A stretch of 64,000 nucleotides of DNA from Hormiphora californensis (taxonomy: Eukaryota > Ctenophora > Tentaculata > Cydippida > Pleurobrachiidae): NCBI GenBank assembly GCA_020137815.1, contig CM035355.1, positions 1,057,963 through 1,121,962 on the forward strand, written 5' to 3'. The translations under genes were made by a program, and so were the position numbers. Of this stretch, positions 12,195-23,771 are shown one piece after another (the stretch's first letter is position 1; every line of letters begins with the position of its first letter). The notes beneath the pieces are model-generated. The model searched no databases and was not told the origin of the DNA. It saw nothing but the letters and a program-made list of their open reading frames with translations.

Positions 12195-15100
12195 CTAGGT
12201 GCTACAACATTTGGCCCCTCTATTAGACATCATGATTCCACGTTGCTCAAATCCGGAAGCGCTGCCCGTGCTTTTCATCCTTTTAGAGGAGAACCCTGTG
12301 TTGGATATGTAACTGGCATTGGTCGCCATGCCAACACCACGCCCCGCCTCTGAGGACGGGTGGTCCTTCTCGGTATTGTTGTTTCCTGACCGAGACATGA
12401 ATCCTTGGATACGGTTTAGTCGGCGGATCAGGGTTCGATACTTCGCGTACACCTCCATAAATACCAATTGGAACTTCGGCAACCTGTGCAGGTAAAATGT
12501 AGGTAATTTAAAGAAACAATTTCGGGATCCCCTGCCTGATTAGGGAAATTTGATAACCTAGTGTACTGTATAACTCCGTGTATGAGCTGATCTGTGCTGT
12601 ACGGGACCAGCATTTAAAAACTTTTCATATACAAATATATGCCAGCTTGGTCTTTAAGTATGTACAATAATCTTTGATTAAAACTAAAGTTTCAAGCTGG
12701 ACAATATAATTATTATACCTGAATGCGTAGACGAATGGATTGAGAGCAGAGTTTACATAGCTGAAATACCACACCGCCACCCGGATATTAAGTAAATCAT
12801 AATCGTTTATTCCGATGAGATCTCGAAACTTTGTGCGTAACACGTAAACTGTCATGTGAGGGAACCAAGAGACCAGAGAAAGGATAACGACCAGCATCAG
12901 GGTTATGGTCTTACTGATTACCCTGCTCTTCCTCACTACCCACGCTTTGCTGTAAACAATAGGGATTGTTACTGTAAGACATATTAAATTTCTAATGCAG
13001 CCATGCTTTAAAAAAGATATTTAATGAATACACGGGTGTCAGGATTGCCATGCCAGCGAAGAAAAAAAACGAGAAACTCTTGATCTTCGTGACTTTCGGC
13101 TTCATCAAATATTAACTGACAAGTACATTTATCGGCCTCTCTAGAGAACGGGGAAAAGAAAAAGAAAGCGATAACCCGGTCGTTTGTAGTGGGAAAACGG
13201 TTATGGAAAACGGAGATACGGTACTTCATGCTATACTTCATACAATACTTCATGCAATACTTCATGCAATACTTCAAGCAATACTTCATGCAAACATCTA
13301 GCTAAAACATTACTGACACATTCGATTATATATATACCGATAGCCGGTTATAATCGATATATTGTCATTTGTTAATTACTCAGGGCAGAGAGAACTCGAA
13401 GTTATTCCTCCATGCCTTTTCTGTCGTTTCTTAAACTCCCGTATTTCTTTTAGATGTTGACTGTGTAATGGTGTAATGGTGACTAAACTCAATCAACAAA
13501 TACAAAATCGGTGTTTTTAGGGCCTAATTAGGATTTAGTAATGTTAATAAATATCATTTAGCTGAGCAGTGAGCATTAAAATTAATCGAGATGGAGAAAA
13601 GCATGAGTTTCTGTTCAAGTTGTTAAACTGCTGATTCTAATTCGAAGCTACAACGGTCTACTACCCAATATTTCAGTTTTGATGGATCGTTCGTTACGGT
13701 TAAACGATCGCAAATCAAACTATATAATCAATAATGCACCTATGTAATATCTAGAGATATTTTACGATATGTATAATACCTTTCACCCACATTCAGCATT
13801 CCCCCGTGTCCGATAAATATCTAGAAATATATTCAAATTTTATACCCGTCTGAACCCGATTTATACCGGGTTGCTTGGGGGTAATGGTTTTGCCCGGTTT
13901 ATCGTGGTGCACGGAGTCAAATTCTGTTAATTTTCTATATCGGGAGAAGTTTATCCTCCCGGTAAATCGGGGTTCCGATAAATGGGGGCCCGGTTTGAAT
14001 ATGTTGACCCTCAGCTTGTGTAGAATTTTAAAAATGGGGTTTTGATGATTTAGCATTGAATATATTATATTCAATAACTCTTTTTAGGTATTTAAAATCT
14101 CCAGCCTAGCTTCTTTCTATTTACGTAGCACCTGTTATATGTCTTGAAGGGGGCCAAGCCCCCGGAAATTTAAGAATTTTAACAGATTGTCATGCATTTC
14201 CATGCATTTGGAAGTCCTATTTGACAGTTATCAATAAATCAAATCAATAAACCCATAAAATTTCCAATTTTGGTAAATCCCAGGGCCCTGTAAGTGACAA
14301 GAACTGGTAGGCGGTAAATGTTAACCAGATCTGAGAGAAAACGTACGTGCAAAACCACGTTTTTGTCCAAAACTCAGTCATTTCTTGACCAATTTGCATA
14401 ATCTTGGGCGCGTTGGAAAGAGGACATTAAGCTCTTTCAAATGAGCCCAAAATAATTAAAATCGGCGCAAAATGCGCGGCGTCATGGCGCAAAATGCGCG
14501 TTTTCGCCACCACGCCGCACAATTTACGCCAATTTTCATTTTCTTGTGTTCATTTGAGAGATCTCAATGTCCTCTTTCCAATGAGCCAAAGATTTTGCAA
14601 ATTGGTCAAGAAATGGCTGAGTTATGGGCAAAAACGTGCAAAATTCTCACAGATCTGGTTAACATTTACCGCCTACCACAAGAACTTGGGCCTCAGATCG
14701 AATTGATGGGGACTTGTTACTCAACAAATGGTGACAGTAGATTTAGTAATTTTCGTGTATCAGTCTGTACTGTATCACAACAAATCATCTAAAGAAACCT
14801 ATAGAACAATTGGATCCCAGTAGTAGCTCTTTAGAACTAAAACAGTGATCCTGGTTAAATGGTTTGAATTTCTGGTATTATATATCTGGTTCATTCCGGT
14901 ACATGTAGTAATGCCATACCTAATGGTAAAATATTCACTAACACTTTCATGATGCACATTGGACTATTATACTACACAAAAACGTTCTATTGTGAAAGGA
15001 GTCTAGCAGATTTAAGGGGGGAGGGGCATTAAAAGTGTTAATTGCATACAGTTCAAAACAGGCACATTGTGTGTTGTTCATGAAGACCAACTAAACTGAT

Positions 15101-18100
15101 GTATGAAAAATATACTGATATGTTTTCAGTCATTATGTACTTCACAAAATACAATGCGTATACTTTCATGTAAGAGAGCCCAGGTGATGAATATACAGTC
15201 GGATCCCAATATACCGGGATCCGGTGAAAATTGGTCAAAATATTTCGGTTGAAATTTATCTTCCCGGTAAATCGGGGTCCGTCTGTTTTGCAATTGAAGG
15301 GTAAATCTGTCTGGTGACGCGACCCCTTACTTTTTTTATTCTTTAGAATTTAAAAGGGGGTAATGGGTGTGAGTCATTGCACCACCAGTCACCAGACAGT
15401 GGTTGATGGCATAACTGGTTTATACTCCGGGAGTATTACTCCCCCTCCTTTAGAACTGGCGGTGAGAGAAAGAAGAATCATACATTATTCTTCTCACCGC
15501 CAGTTCTAAATGAGAGGGAGTATAGAGTTAGTAAAAATGGATTCTTAATTCTTTAGAGGGTCAATATCGGTAACTGTAAGCGGTAAATAGCCACTCATAT
15601 CTTCACAATCACATTTTTGGACTTTTTTGGCCGTAACTCACCCACTTCTTGACCAATTTGTGAAATCCTTGGCTCATTGGAAAGAGGACAATCAGCTCTT
15701 TCAAATGAGCTCTTTCAAATTAAAATCGGCAAAATGGCAAAATGCGAGTCTTCGCCACAACACCGTGCATCTTGCGACGATTTTCATTAGAAAGAGCTCA
15801 TTGTCCTCTGTCAAATGAGCCTAAGATTTTGCAAAAGGGTCAAAAAAGTTTAAAAAGATCCAAAAGATGTGTGTGAGTATATTTACCGCTTACCGTCAAT
15901 ATCATTCCAGGAATTTACAAAATGTGAATTGATGTATGATGCAAGGTGTGTGCAATCAGAAAATCCTGATAGTGCAAATTATTATAAATCTTGTTGATGT
16001 ATTATACCTGTTAGAAACTGTGAACAGTACCACAACTCGAAGAGTTAGAAAACTTGCCGCTGTTATTAGAAAAAATACTGTTCCCTGGGAAAATTAAATA
16101 GTGTCATTTATCACCCCATACTGATAGTGATACTACAGTAAACCTACTGATCCTAGTTGTATAATTCGCACCCCCGCGACAGCGAGAGAACAAGAATAAC
16201 TGCATTATGTCTCATAATGCTTCGGTATTCACCCAGGCTAGGCGGGAAAAAATCAAAATTGTTTTGAACAAAGCAACCAATTAAATGTGTTATATGTTTA
16301 GTCAAACCTAGATATACCGATAAACTCATCCTAGTAAATCGATGTTTTGCTGTACATAAATCTTACATAATAGCAAATGCGGATTTTTAAGGCCAAGTCA
16401 GCACCGCCAGGACTTGCATAGTTGGGTACACACTGTGATATCATGACAACGTAATAACCGTCTTGCATGGTAAGGGGGACGTGGAGGGAGACCAGATTTG
16501 CCAAACAATACGTCAACATTACTGCCCTGAGAATACGTTGGAAGGTGAAAGGTGTCTCAATCATCATGATCATTAATTGAATGATTGGGAATATTCTCCT
16601 TTTAGAGGAAGATTTGAGTAAATAATTTACAAAATAATAATTGGGTTTTTAGTTGGGTTTTTAGTTGGGTTTTAGTTGCTACGTTTGGAAATTATAGCAT
16701 GTGGTCGGTGTTACTTTCCATACTTGATAGTTTTGGGTATGTCAAGAAGAACTTTATAGTGCAGAGGGAAGTAGAGCGCCAAACACCTCTCAATACATAT
16801 AAGTGCTGTTGTAGCAGCTGACACGTAGTTGAAGAAATCCAGGAAGCAGGCTGAAACGTTGCACCATGGCCCTGTTCTGCAAAAATATAGTTGTTCGTAT
16901 ATTCGTAATGAATCAGTATGCCGCAATGAACGTTCACGTAAACGTAGGGCGGGGAAATTGTTGACGAAAGTGTCGAATTTTGAGACATTACGCCTTCGCC
17001 ATTATCCAAGCAGGAAAATAAATTAAAGACAGTTTCTTACTATACAACATCTACTTATTCTACATACGATGCATCTGAGATGTTTCCATATTTGTTTTCT
17101 CGGAACAGCTGGTAGAGTTCCTCCCTACTGAACGATTGGTTGTCTGCTCCTTCCCAGCGGAGGGTGAACCAACTTTGGGCAACAAACGTTAAATGCATAC
17201 TCCCCAGTAGAAAGTCACTCAACTGAAATTGGGTACGAAGGATTAATTAAAATCAGAGCGATCCAAAATCCAAATAAAAGATTTTTGAAGGGGAATTCTA
17301 CAGGAAAAGTTAAAAAACATTGACTTTGAGATGTAGGTTTTTGAGACCCTTTTTGATGTCCAACTGAAATATGTTTCCATTCTAGATTTGTGTTACAATT
17401 GACCATTCGCTCTCTCTAATTTCCTTTTTAAATGAGATAATACAAGATGGTTTGAGCTAGTAATTTTTGAGGTCAGGAATACCAATGATTTTGTCTCACG
17501 GTACATCTCAAGTTTAATCAAATATGTTTCCTGCCACCTGTCGTCTGTTACGCAGGGTTGCTGACAAGTTTGGTTTTGATCATAAATGGATAAAATAGTT
17601 AATTAAACAACATATATGATATACTCACTGCTAAAGCTGCAATAAGTATAAAGGTTGGACAGGATGATAATGCTTTATTCATCCATATGACCCCGACTAC
17701 TCCGGCATTACCGATGGTCGTGGAACCTGTAATTTGAAACTTTTAGTTTTTTGTAGGAATGATAGTCGTGTAGTTTGTTCAGTCGCTTGGAGTTGGATCT
17801 TGGACCTATTAATAACAAGTGTAGTAGTGATAAAATACAAACAAGTATTTTCTTCTGAAGTATTCTTCAATGAATCTGGAGTATATTAAATCAGTTAGAT
17901 TCACTGTAAACAAAAAATAATTACCACTGTTTACTTCCTCACTAAATATACATTGGGACATAATTTGCTTTACTTCCTCATAATGAACAACTAGTTGTAA
18001 CATAAATTGCTATCAATGAAAACTCACATGCCAGTACTGAGACGATACTCCCAACGAGATAGCGGGGCTTCCAAATTCCAAAAGGATCAGGAATTGTACC

Positions 18101-18106
18101 ATTCAT
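12195..18106 (-). CDS. Rhodopsin-family (class A) G-protein-coupled receptor
   Basis: Seven-transmembrane plasma-membrane receptor. Exons on the minus strand: 18106-18028 (ATG, N-glycosylation site NGT), 17726-17629, 17222-17068, 16876-16724 (donor could be 16715), 16526-16367, about 13115-13015, 12949-12719, 12483-12195. Motifs in order: GNAGV in TM1, LALSDFLLG in TM2 (split by an intron), WC before TM3, IERCLAL replacing DRY, a Cys in the second extracellular loop (SQCVP), SWFPH in TM6 where CWxP is usual, NPFVYAF in TM7, then a 96-residue tail ending in CC. Short third intracellular loop; TM6 resembles peptide (galanin/allatostatin-like) receptors by eye. All junctions keep phase except around the TM5 exon. 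There TM5 (AGMAILTPVYSLNIFF) is in a different frame from the preceding loop across an A8 tract (13062-13069 on +), and no GT donor fits. This may be an assembly error, an unusual intron, or a damaged gene. Ligand unknown. Confidence 0.8.
13205..13295. repeat. Short tandem repeat, CTTCATGCAATA-type unit
   Basis: About five to six copies of a unit near 12 bp (acttcatgcaat) with small changes, in the GPCR intron upstream of the TM5 exon. Confidence 0.7.
13790..14010. mobile_element. Degraded pogo/Tigger-like MITE fragment
   Basis: Contains the phrase cggtaaatcggggttccgataaatg and related cccggttta pieces that match the ends of the intact elements at 28939-29078 and 42727-42910. Termini are not clean. 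Confidence 0.5.
14306..14678. mobile_element. MULE-like MITE with perfect 9-bp TSD
   Basis: Begins GGTAGGCGGTAAATGTTAAC and ends with its complement, with the IR extending inward. Exact 9-bp direct repeat ACAAGAACT on both sides (14297-14305, 14679-14687). A 9-bp TSD is typical of Mutator-like elements. The ORF running through it (14472-14792) is not supported as a gene. Confidence 0.85.
14714..14727. mobile_element. 14-bp collapsed TIR pair with 7/8 TSD
   Basis: TTGTTACTCAACAA is flanked by ATGGGGAC (14706-14713) and ATGGTGAC (14728-14735), one mismatch in eight. It looks like a further-eroded copy or excision product of the TTGTTGAGTA family. Chance cannot be excluded for so short a core. 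Confidence 0.5.
15195..15285. mobile_element. Degraded pogo/Tigger-like MITE
   Basis: TA then CAGTCGGATCCCAATATACC at the left, and cggtaaatcggggtccgtctg at the right. The 91-bp length suggests an internally deleted copy of the family at 28939-29078. Confidence 0.6.
15437..15523. repeat. Hairpin, about 30-bp arms
   Basis: tactccccctcctttagaac...ggcggtgaga is mirrored by tctcaccgccagttctaaatgagagggagta. Probable small foldback MITE. Confidence 0.6.
15569..15894. mobile_element. MULE-like MITE, second copy, perfect 9-bp TSD
   Basis: Starts GGTAACTGTAAGCGGTAAAT and ends TTTACCGCTTACC, flanked by GTCAATATC on both sides (15560-15568, 15895-15903). Internal phrases (ttgaccaatttg, ggaaagaggacaat, tcaaatgagc) are shared with 14306-14678, so the two are family members inserted independently. 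Confidence 0.85.
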
Positions 18107-18171
18107 TATTATCTAAATCTAATGATTAATAACTGAATATTGAATACTGATATATAAATATATATATATAT

Positions 18172-18262
18172 AATGTACAAATCAAAAACAACAGCAGTTT
18201 TTAAGGTCTATACACATGTTTCATGGTGCCCCACGAGGAGGCACCAATCATCAGTAGATATA
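18172..18262. repeat. Dispersed repeat with ggtgcc hairpin, copy 1
   Basis: Contains aacaacagcagtttttaagg and a hairpin ggtgccccacgaggaggcacc. An inverted copy lies at about 21080-21175, and a partial copy (gaccttaaaaactgctgttg) at about 20662-20705. Copies 1 and 2 bracket about 3 kb, so they could be the ends of a larger decayed element, or independent insertions. Confidence 0.55.
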
Positions 18263-19586
18263 TATAATGTATATATGCGTATGTATGATAATCTCGACCG
18301 ACACTAACTATTTTATTAATTATCAAGTATTACTATTAATAAATACTCGCCGCATGAATTCTTAAAACTTGACCCAACGCGTGATCTTACATCCCAAAGT
18401 GAATCATAAGGTCGCCTGTGCATGCAGTGGCCATATTACCATTAGTCATAGTAGTGTATTACAAGTTCTCCAAATATAAGCTGCTTCATGTCATGGTCAT
18501 GACGTCAACAATATGAATTCGTGACAATTTCTAAAAATCGTGAGGCTCGAATAGCATAAAGAACTAAAACCTGAAAAACCTTGCGAAAACAGAATGGAAT
18601 CTCTTCAACTCGTCACCAACTTTTAGAATTTGTATTCTTTCAACGGCATAGTGCCTTATAACAGACCGGATAGAGTTTTAGAGTAATATCGCATGTAATG
18701 TCAAAATAAAGTAAAGTTTAGAGCTTTTGATTTGATTTGATAAGACCGGTTGCCCACTGCTCCAAGTATAGAGCTTCTCCCAATTGTTTCAATTACCACG
18801 GGTAATACCAGCTTACGGAAGGAGCACCGTTCACGTTGCATATACCAATACATTTAACAATATGACAGCTTGAGATGATTAATGACAGGCCGGAGACCAA
18901 TAGTCATTAACGCGACAATTATTTCCATATTATAATCGAGATATTAAACACGCTTGTAGTACAGAGTACTAAAAACGGAACAAAGGTCAATAATTAGGAT
19001 AAACAAACTAAATAAACGGGTGGATAAAGGTTGAGCTTCAACCGAGAAGTGAGGTATGATGAGATAGTGAAAACACATATTGGGCTGAGTGGGAAGGGAT
19101 GAAAGGTGGAAAGACAGGGTAGCTACGTGTGCAGGATTGAGATGACGAACGGGGTATATCTTCCCAGTCTGTCACGAAGCGCTCGATGAATGGATAGTAT
19201 CCATTGTACAAGCAACAAGGGTAATCAATGTGGGAGAATTGATAAGATGAATATTATAAGGTATACATGCTATTATAGTATGAGCACCATTTTCACTGCT
19301 TTAAAAAACCGTAGGGATTTGAAAAGAACTACAGGGCAGAAGTATAGTAAAAGTATGGCAAATCATCTTTTTATTGACATATGCACATGTGTTATAATAT
19401 ATGATAATCCACCAGATGTCCAGATGCAACAAATTATTAGGATCAGTCTGAAAAAGAGAAAACTGAACAACGCGTTTGGTGCTAGAATAGGAGCAGTAAC
19501 GCTACAACAAGCACAATGGTTTCGTTTTGTATAACGCGTTACATGATCTAAATCTTTGAAAGAAAGGGAGGATCGAGAAAAAAGAG

Positions 19587-19589
19587 AGG

Positions 19590-19681
<92 letters not shown>
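19587..19681. repeat. AG microsatellite
   Basis: Interrupted (AG)n. Confidence 0.9.
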
Positions 19682-19683
<2 letters not shown>

Positions 19684-20560
19684 GGTGAGAGTAGTTAGAG
19701 GCTAGGGAGTTCAAGACCGGCTGTTGAAATGGTATTGGTAATAGCCAATCGAACAAGAAATGAATTACAATTCATATTGATCACCAATCGGCCTCCAATT
19801 CCTTGGGCTTTTGATTTTCATTTTCAATGTTTAAATTGATATCAGTGGAGCTACGGTAATGGCGAATACCGTAATGGTGCGGACTTTGCGTAACACGCAA
19901 GTGCTTTTGTCAAAAAGCTCTTAAAAGTGCACTTGGTCAGCATGTCATAACGTGCTGATTGGCCCCGCTTGAATAATCAATACTTTTTTTGCTTCTTGGA
20001 AAGCGAATTTCTGATTTAGAGACATTGATGAGTTATCTTCTTTCGACTGTTTTCAATCAGACCAAGAGGCGATGTACTTTATCAAATAGCTTTTCTTAAT
20101 TTTTTGTATCCCTGGAAATCTATTTTCTTAGCTGGCTTGCCGTCTTTTTTAGCAGTAAATTGACAGCTTCTGTAGCCGATTCCAAAAGAAAAGGTGCCAG
20201 ATCATAAAGCCAGAAAAGGTACAGTCAAAGTTTTCGAACCACAAAATACAAAATTCGAAAAATAAAAATTATGAATAACATATTTTATGGGGCACAAATT
20301 TTATCATCCATAACAAGCATAATTTCGATATGTTTTGAAATAAGGTCATATTCTTTGAGCAATGTTCTGAAGAAAGATGTTCAAAGAGAAAGCATAGAGA
20401 AACTATATTTTTTTTCAAGACGTACAATCTGCTCGTTGAACAAATCTAAATTCAATAAGCGTTTACATGCATTAATCTTAATAAATTTATTAAGATTTAA
20501 ATGCTTAGAAACTAAAAACTAACTTTTAACTTGTTGCTAAAAAGCGTCTAATATGTAGTA

Positions 20561-20655
20561 CAGTCGGACCACGAATTAACGGGCCCTATTTTATCGGAAC
20601 CCCGATTTACCGGGAGGATAAAACTTCCCCCGATATAGGAAATAAACGGGGTTTC
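20561..20655. mobile_element. Solo-ended pogo/Tigger-like fragment
   Basis: TA then CAGTCGGACCACGAATTAAC followed by ggaaccccgatttaccggga. Only the left terminus is intact; the right side runs into a (TA)n tract and the dispersed repeat at 20662. Confidence 0.55.
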
Positions 20656-21079
20656 CCTGATATATATATATAGACCTTAAAAACTGCTGTTGTTTTTAAT
20701 TTGTATAAACAGCTCGCCGGCTAACCCCGTGCTAGAGCACTCTGTTGATCTCGGACCAAGGGACAGGATATCTATCTTGTCATCACTCCACTAATCTCGC
20801 TATAATGCAATGCTCCCTCAATTTATTTGTGGTTGAGCACTCTTGTGGATCTGAGGACACGTACGACATCTGGTTTTGAGGAACAATGATCAAAATGGAA
20901 TACAGATTACACACTCCAAGAAAGGGAAATGGTTGACGTACTTTGAAACTGGGGAATCTAGAGGTCCAAGATACGAAGATGTGACGTGAAATGGAGCTAC
21001 TAATTCTAACTAGGAACGTTTGACTGACTGGTTTTATGAAGGAGTCATACTTTATCACAATTCATTCTCATTTTGATCT

Positions 21080-21175
21080 TTGTCTACTGATGATTGGTGC
21101 CTCCTCGTGGGGCACCATGAAACATGTGTAAGAGAAGTAGACCTTAAAAACTGCTGTTGTTTTTAATTTGTATAT
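21080..21175. repeat. Dispersed repeat with ggtgcc hairpin, inverted copy 2
   Basis: ctgatgattggtgcctcctc...gaccttaaaaactgctgttg is the complement of 18172-18262. Confidence 0.55.
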
Positions 21176-21240
21176 ATATATATATATATTTGTAGAAGGG
21201 GTCTGATAGGGACTCCAATCTCGACTTGAGGTAGTTAGAT

Positions 21241-21293
21241 GAGAATTAAAGGACGGTGGTTAACCGGTGGATAACCACCGTCCTTTAATTCTC
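21241..21293. repeat. Near-perfect hairpin, 21-bp arms
   Basis: gagaattaaaggacggtggt ... accaccgtcctttaattctc around a short loop. Confidence 0.75.
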
Positions 21294-21448
21294 ATATGGT
21301 TATGAGCCATATATATGATTATGGGCCATGACCAGAACGTATCATGAGCTGTCAGAGCATTAGCGGAGCGTGCGAGAACTGTGGTCAGAGCATTGGCCTT
21401 ACAGATCATGAGTATCATGACAAAGGCCGTACCAATTGCACGAATACT

Positions 21449-21942
21449 TTGTTGAGTAAGGGGGAAGAGTGTCACTCTGGGGGGAGACACACTAAAGTTG
21501 AGCGCGCTCGTTCAAATCTCAACCTCGCAACACACACTGAAGTTCGAAGTTTCGCGAAACCCCATTTTCGGCTGAGAAATCATTTGTAAGATGTTAACTT
21601 ACTTACCGGTACATTTCTCGAGGTGTCCTTTATCCATACCGAGTCAATTTCACCGTTTTTGAAATTTTTGGCTAATCCGGTCACAGTTGTCCCAATTCAC
21701 CAAAAATTTAAAAAACGGTGAAATTGACTCGGTATATGGACAAAGGACACCTCGAGAGATGTACCAGTAAATAAGTTAGCACCTTACAAATGATTTCTCA
21801 GCCGAAAATGGGGTTTCGCGAAACTTCGGACTTTTCCGCGAAACTTCAAACCGCGAAACTTCAGTGTGTTTCACGCGGTTGAGAGTTGAACGCGCGCGAC
21901 CAACCTCAGTGTGTCTCCCCCCATTTCCCCCTTACTCAACAA
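21449..21942. mobile_element. 494-bp element of the TTGTTGAGTA family, perfect 8-bp TSD
   Basis: Begins TTGTTGAGTAAGGGGG and ends CCCCCTTACTCAACAA, flanked by CGAATACT on both sides (21441-21448, 21943-21950). A long imperfect palindrome inside includes ttcgcgaaaccccattttcg. An 8-bp TSD fits hAT-, P- or Merlin-type transposases, but the terminus does not look like a standard hAT end. Non-autonomous. Confidence 0.85.
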
Positions 21943-23504
21943 CGAATACTTATTCAACCATAGGCTTTGTTTTCAATGTTCAATAAGTATTCGTGCATGT
22001 GAAATTTCTTTGAAGCATAAGCAGTATTTGATTGAAGTTCGCCTTGGCGAATTGTCCACCAGCATTCATATCAGATTGTCAAAGTTGGCAATCTTTAAAT
22101 TGTCCACATGACCGTAATCCCTATTGTAGATAAAACATTAGCTAGCTGAGCTATGCAACTTAATCTCTAAATGGGGAAGTCAGAGATATCATAGTGACCA
22201 ATGTATGGGGAGCAGATGACAAAGGAAATTAATTGCTCTCCCAGTGCATCTTTTCTTTTAAGGAATGTTTTGATTTGTACACGTGTTATTGCTAATACAT
22301 GATTAGATTAAGATACGAGATCTCATATATTCGGACAATTTCGGACAATACCAAAAAGTCATCCGCCCGAAAATCGTGATAGGGAGGAGACACACTGGTC
22401 AGTTGGTCACACGCGTTGAGATCTCAACCATGTGATCTCAACCTTACCGCATGTTTTAACCAAACGGGTATGCTTCATTCAGTAAGGTTTTTAGGTTTCA
22501 TTCGTTACACAGACATCGCAGACATCGCAGACATCGCAGATCAAATTAGTTTTCACTAAAATGATCTCCTTATCAATACGCATCGATTGACACTCTATAA
22601 CATTGTGTTCTGGCAAGATGTTCGCCCGTTAGCCTAAAACATGAACCCGCCCCTAATGCACATGTACGTAATAGAAAGGTTTACAACAGAATTTAACGCC
22701 GAGAAAGATGGTTCTATTCATTTTGTTCTAGGACGTTCCTGAAACCCATAAAAGCCGAAAAACCTAAAAATCATAAATTTAGGATTTGAGCACTAAAAAT
22801 TTTTTTTACTCCTAATTAGACACCAAACACTATTCTGACCAAGTTTCGTCAAAATCGGGGCTGTTCTCTCTCAGAGTCTCACTTTAATGAAAGACCATTG
22901 AATTTTGAAGATACATATTACAATTTGAAACAGACAAACCCGCCTTTAATTCAATAATTTGTCCCCTCCCCCCCCCTCAAGGGAAATTCAAAATTTGATG
23001 ATTAACTTTACGTATTTTGGAGTTTGGACTTTGGTAAACACACTCGAGTACTCTTTTGTAAGTTGGCTTGTAATTTAATCGGCTGTTAATTGGATGTCTC
23101 CAAAATTTAAACACAGTCATAAATAAAGAATTTCAACTTTTTACATAATTTAACCTTTTTGGTTAATCTGCAGATGTAAAAGTTTAATAAAGTTGGAGAA
23201 TGAGACGTTAACGTAATCACAAAAAGCAGCACTCAATGTCATTTCACGTCTTACTCACATCTTTAATTTCGCTGCAATATCTAATTTAGTTAAGGGGAAT
23301 TTCGCTACATCATACTATGATTCATTGAAGTTAAACTTGTCTACAGATGAAATACAATCGGTAGGCCGAGAAATCGAATTGGAAGCGATTGAACTGGTTC
23401 TGGCAAGAATTTGTATGAGGGCCAGCACACACCTACGCCAAAATCAAAATTAATTTTGGAGCCAGACACACCAGCGCTGTTAAAATTCTCTCTCTACCAT
23501 TCTC

Positions 23505-23592
23505 GCAGTAACAATGTCGCGCACTATTTTGACGGTCGCGTCTGATGACAAAATGATTTTGTCATCCAACGCGACCGTCAAATAATGGCGCA
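23505..23592. repeat. Hairpin around gacggtcgcg
   Basis: gtcgcgcactattttgacgg ... ccgtcaaataatggcgcac, about 35-bp arms. It sits between inverted and direct copies of a gagagaattttgacagcgct unit (23468-23495, about 23690-23711 and 23720-23742). Confidence 0.65.
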
Positions 23593-23771
23593 CGAGATTG
23601 TTTCTGCGAGAATTGTTATGTTCAACCCTCCCTTTACATTCGGGGCACCCGAAACACAGTCTAGCCAGGCAATGTGATAATGGGGGAGAGAGAATTTTGA
23701 CAGCGCTTTGGGGGGGGGGGAGAGAATTTTGACAGCGCTTTGTACTCAACAATGTACAACAGGGCGTGTTG

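Noticed and set aside
19190-19534. 114-codon ATG ORF in the gene-poor interval
   Set aside because: No domain, no splice signals in agreement, and unremarkable AT-rich composition; length is within chance for this window.
20271-20522. 83-codon ATG ORF
   Set aside because: Very AT-rich, no recognisable feature, beside a decayed pogo-like fragment.
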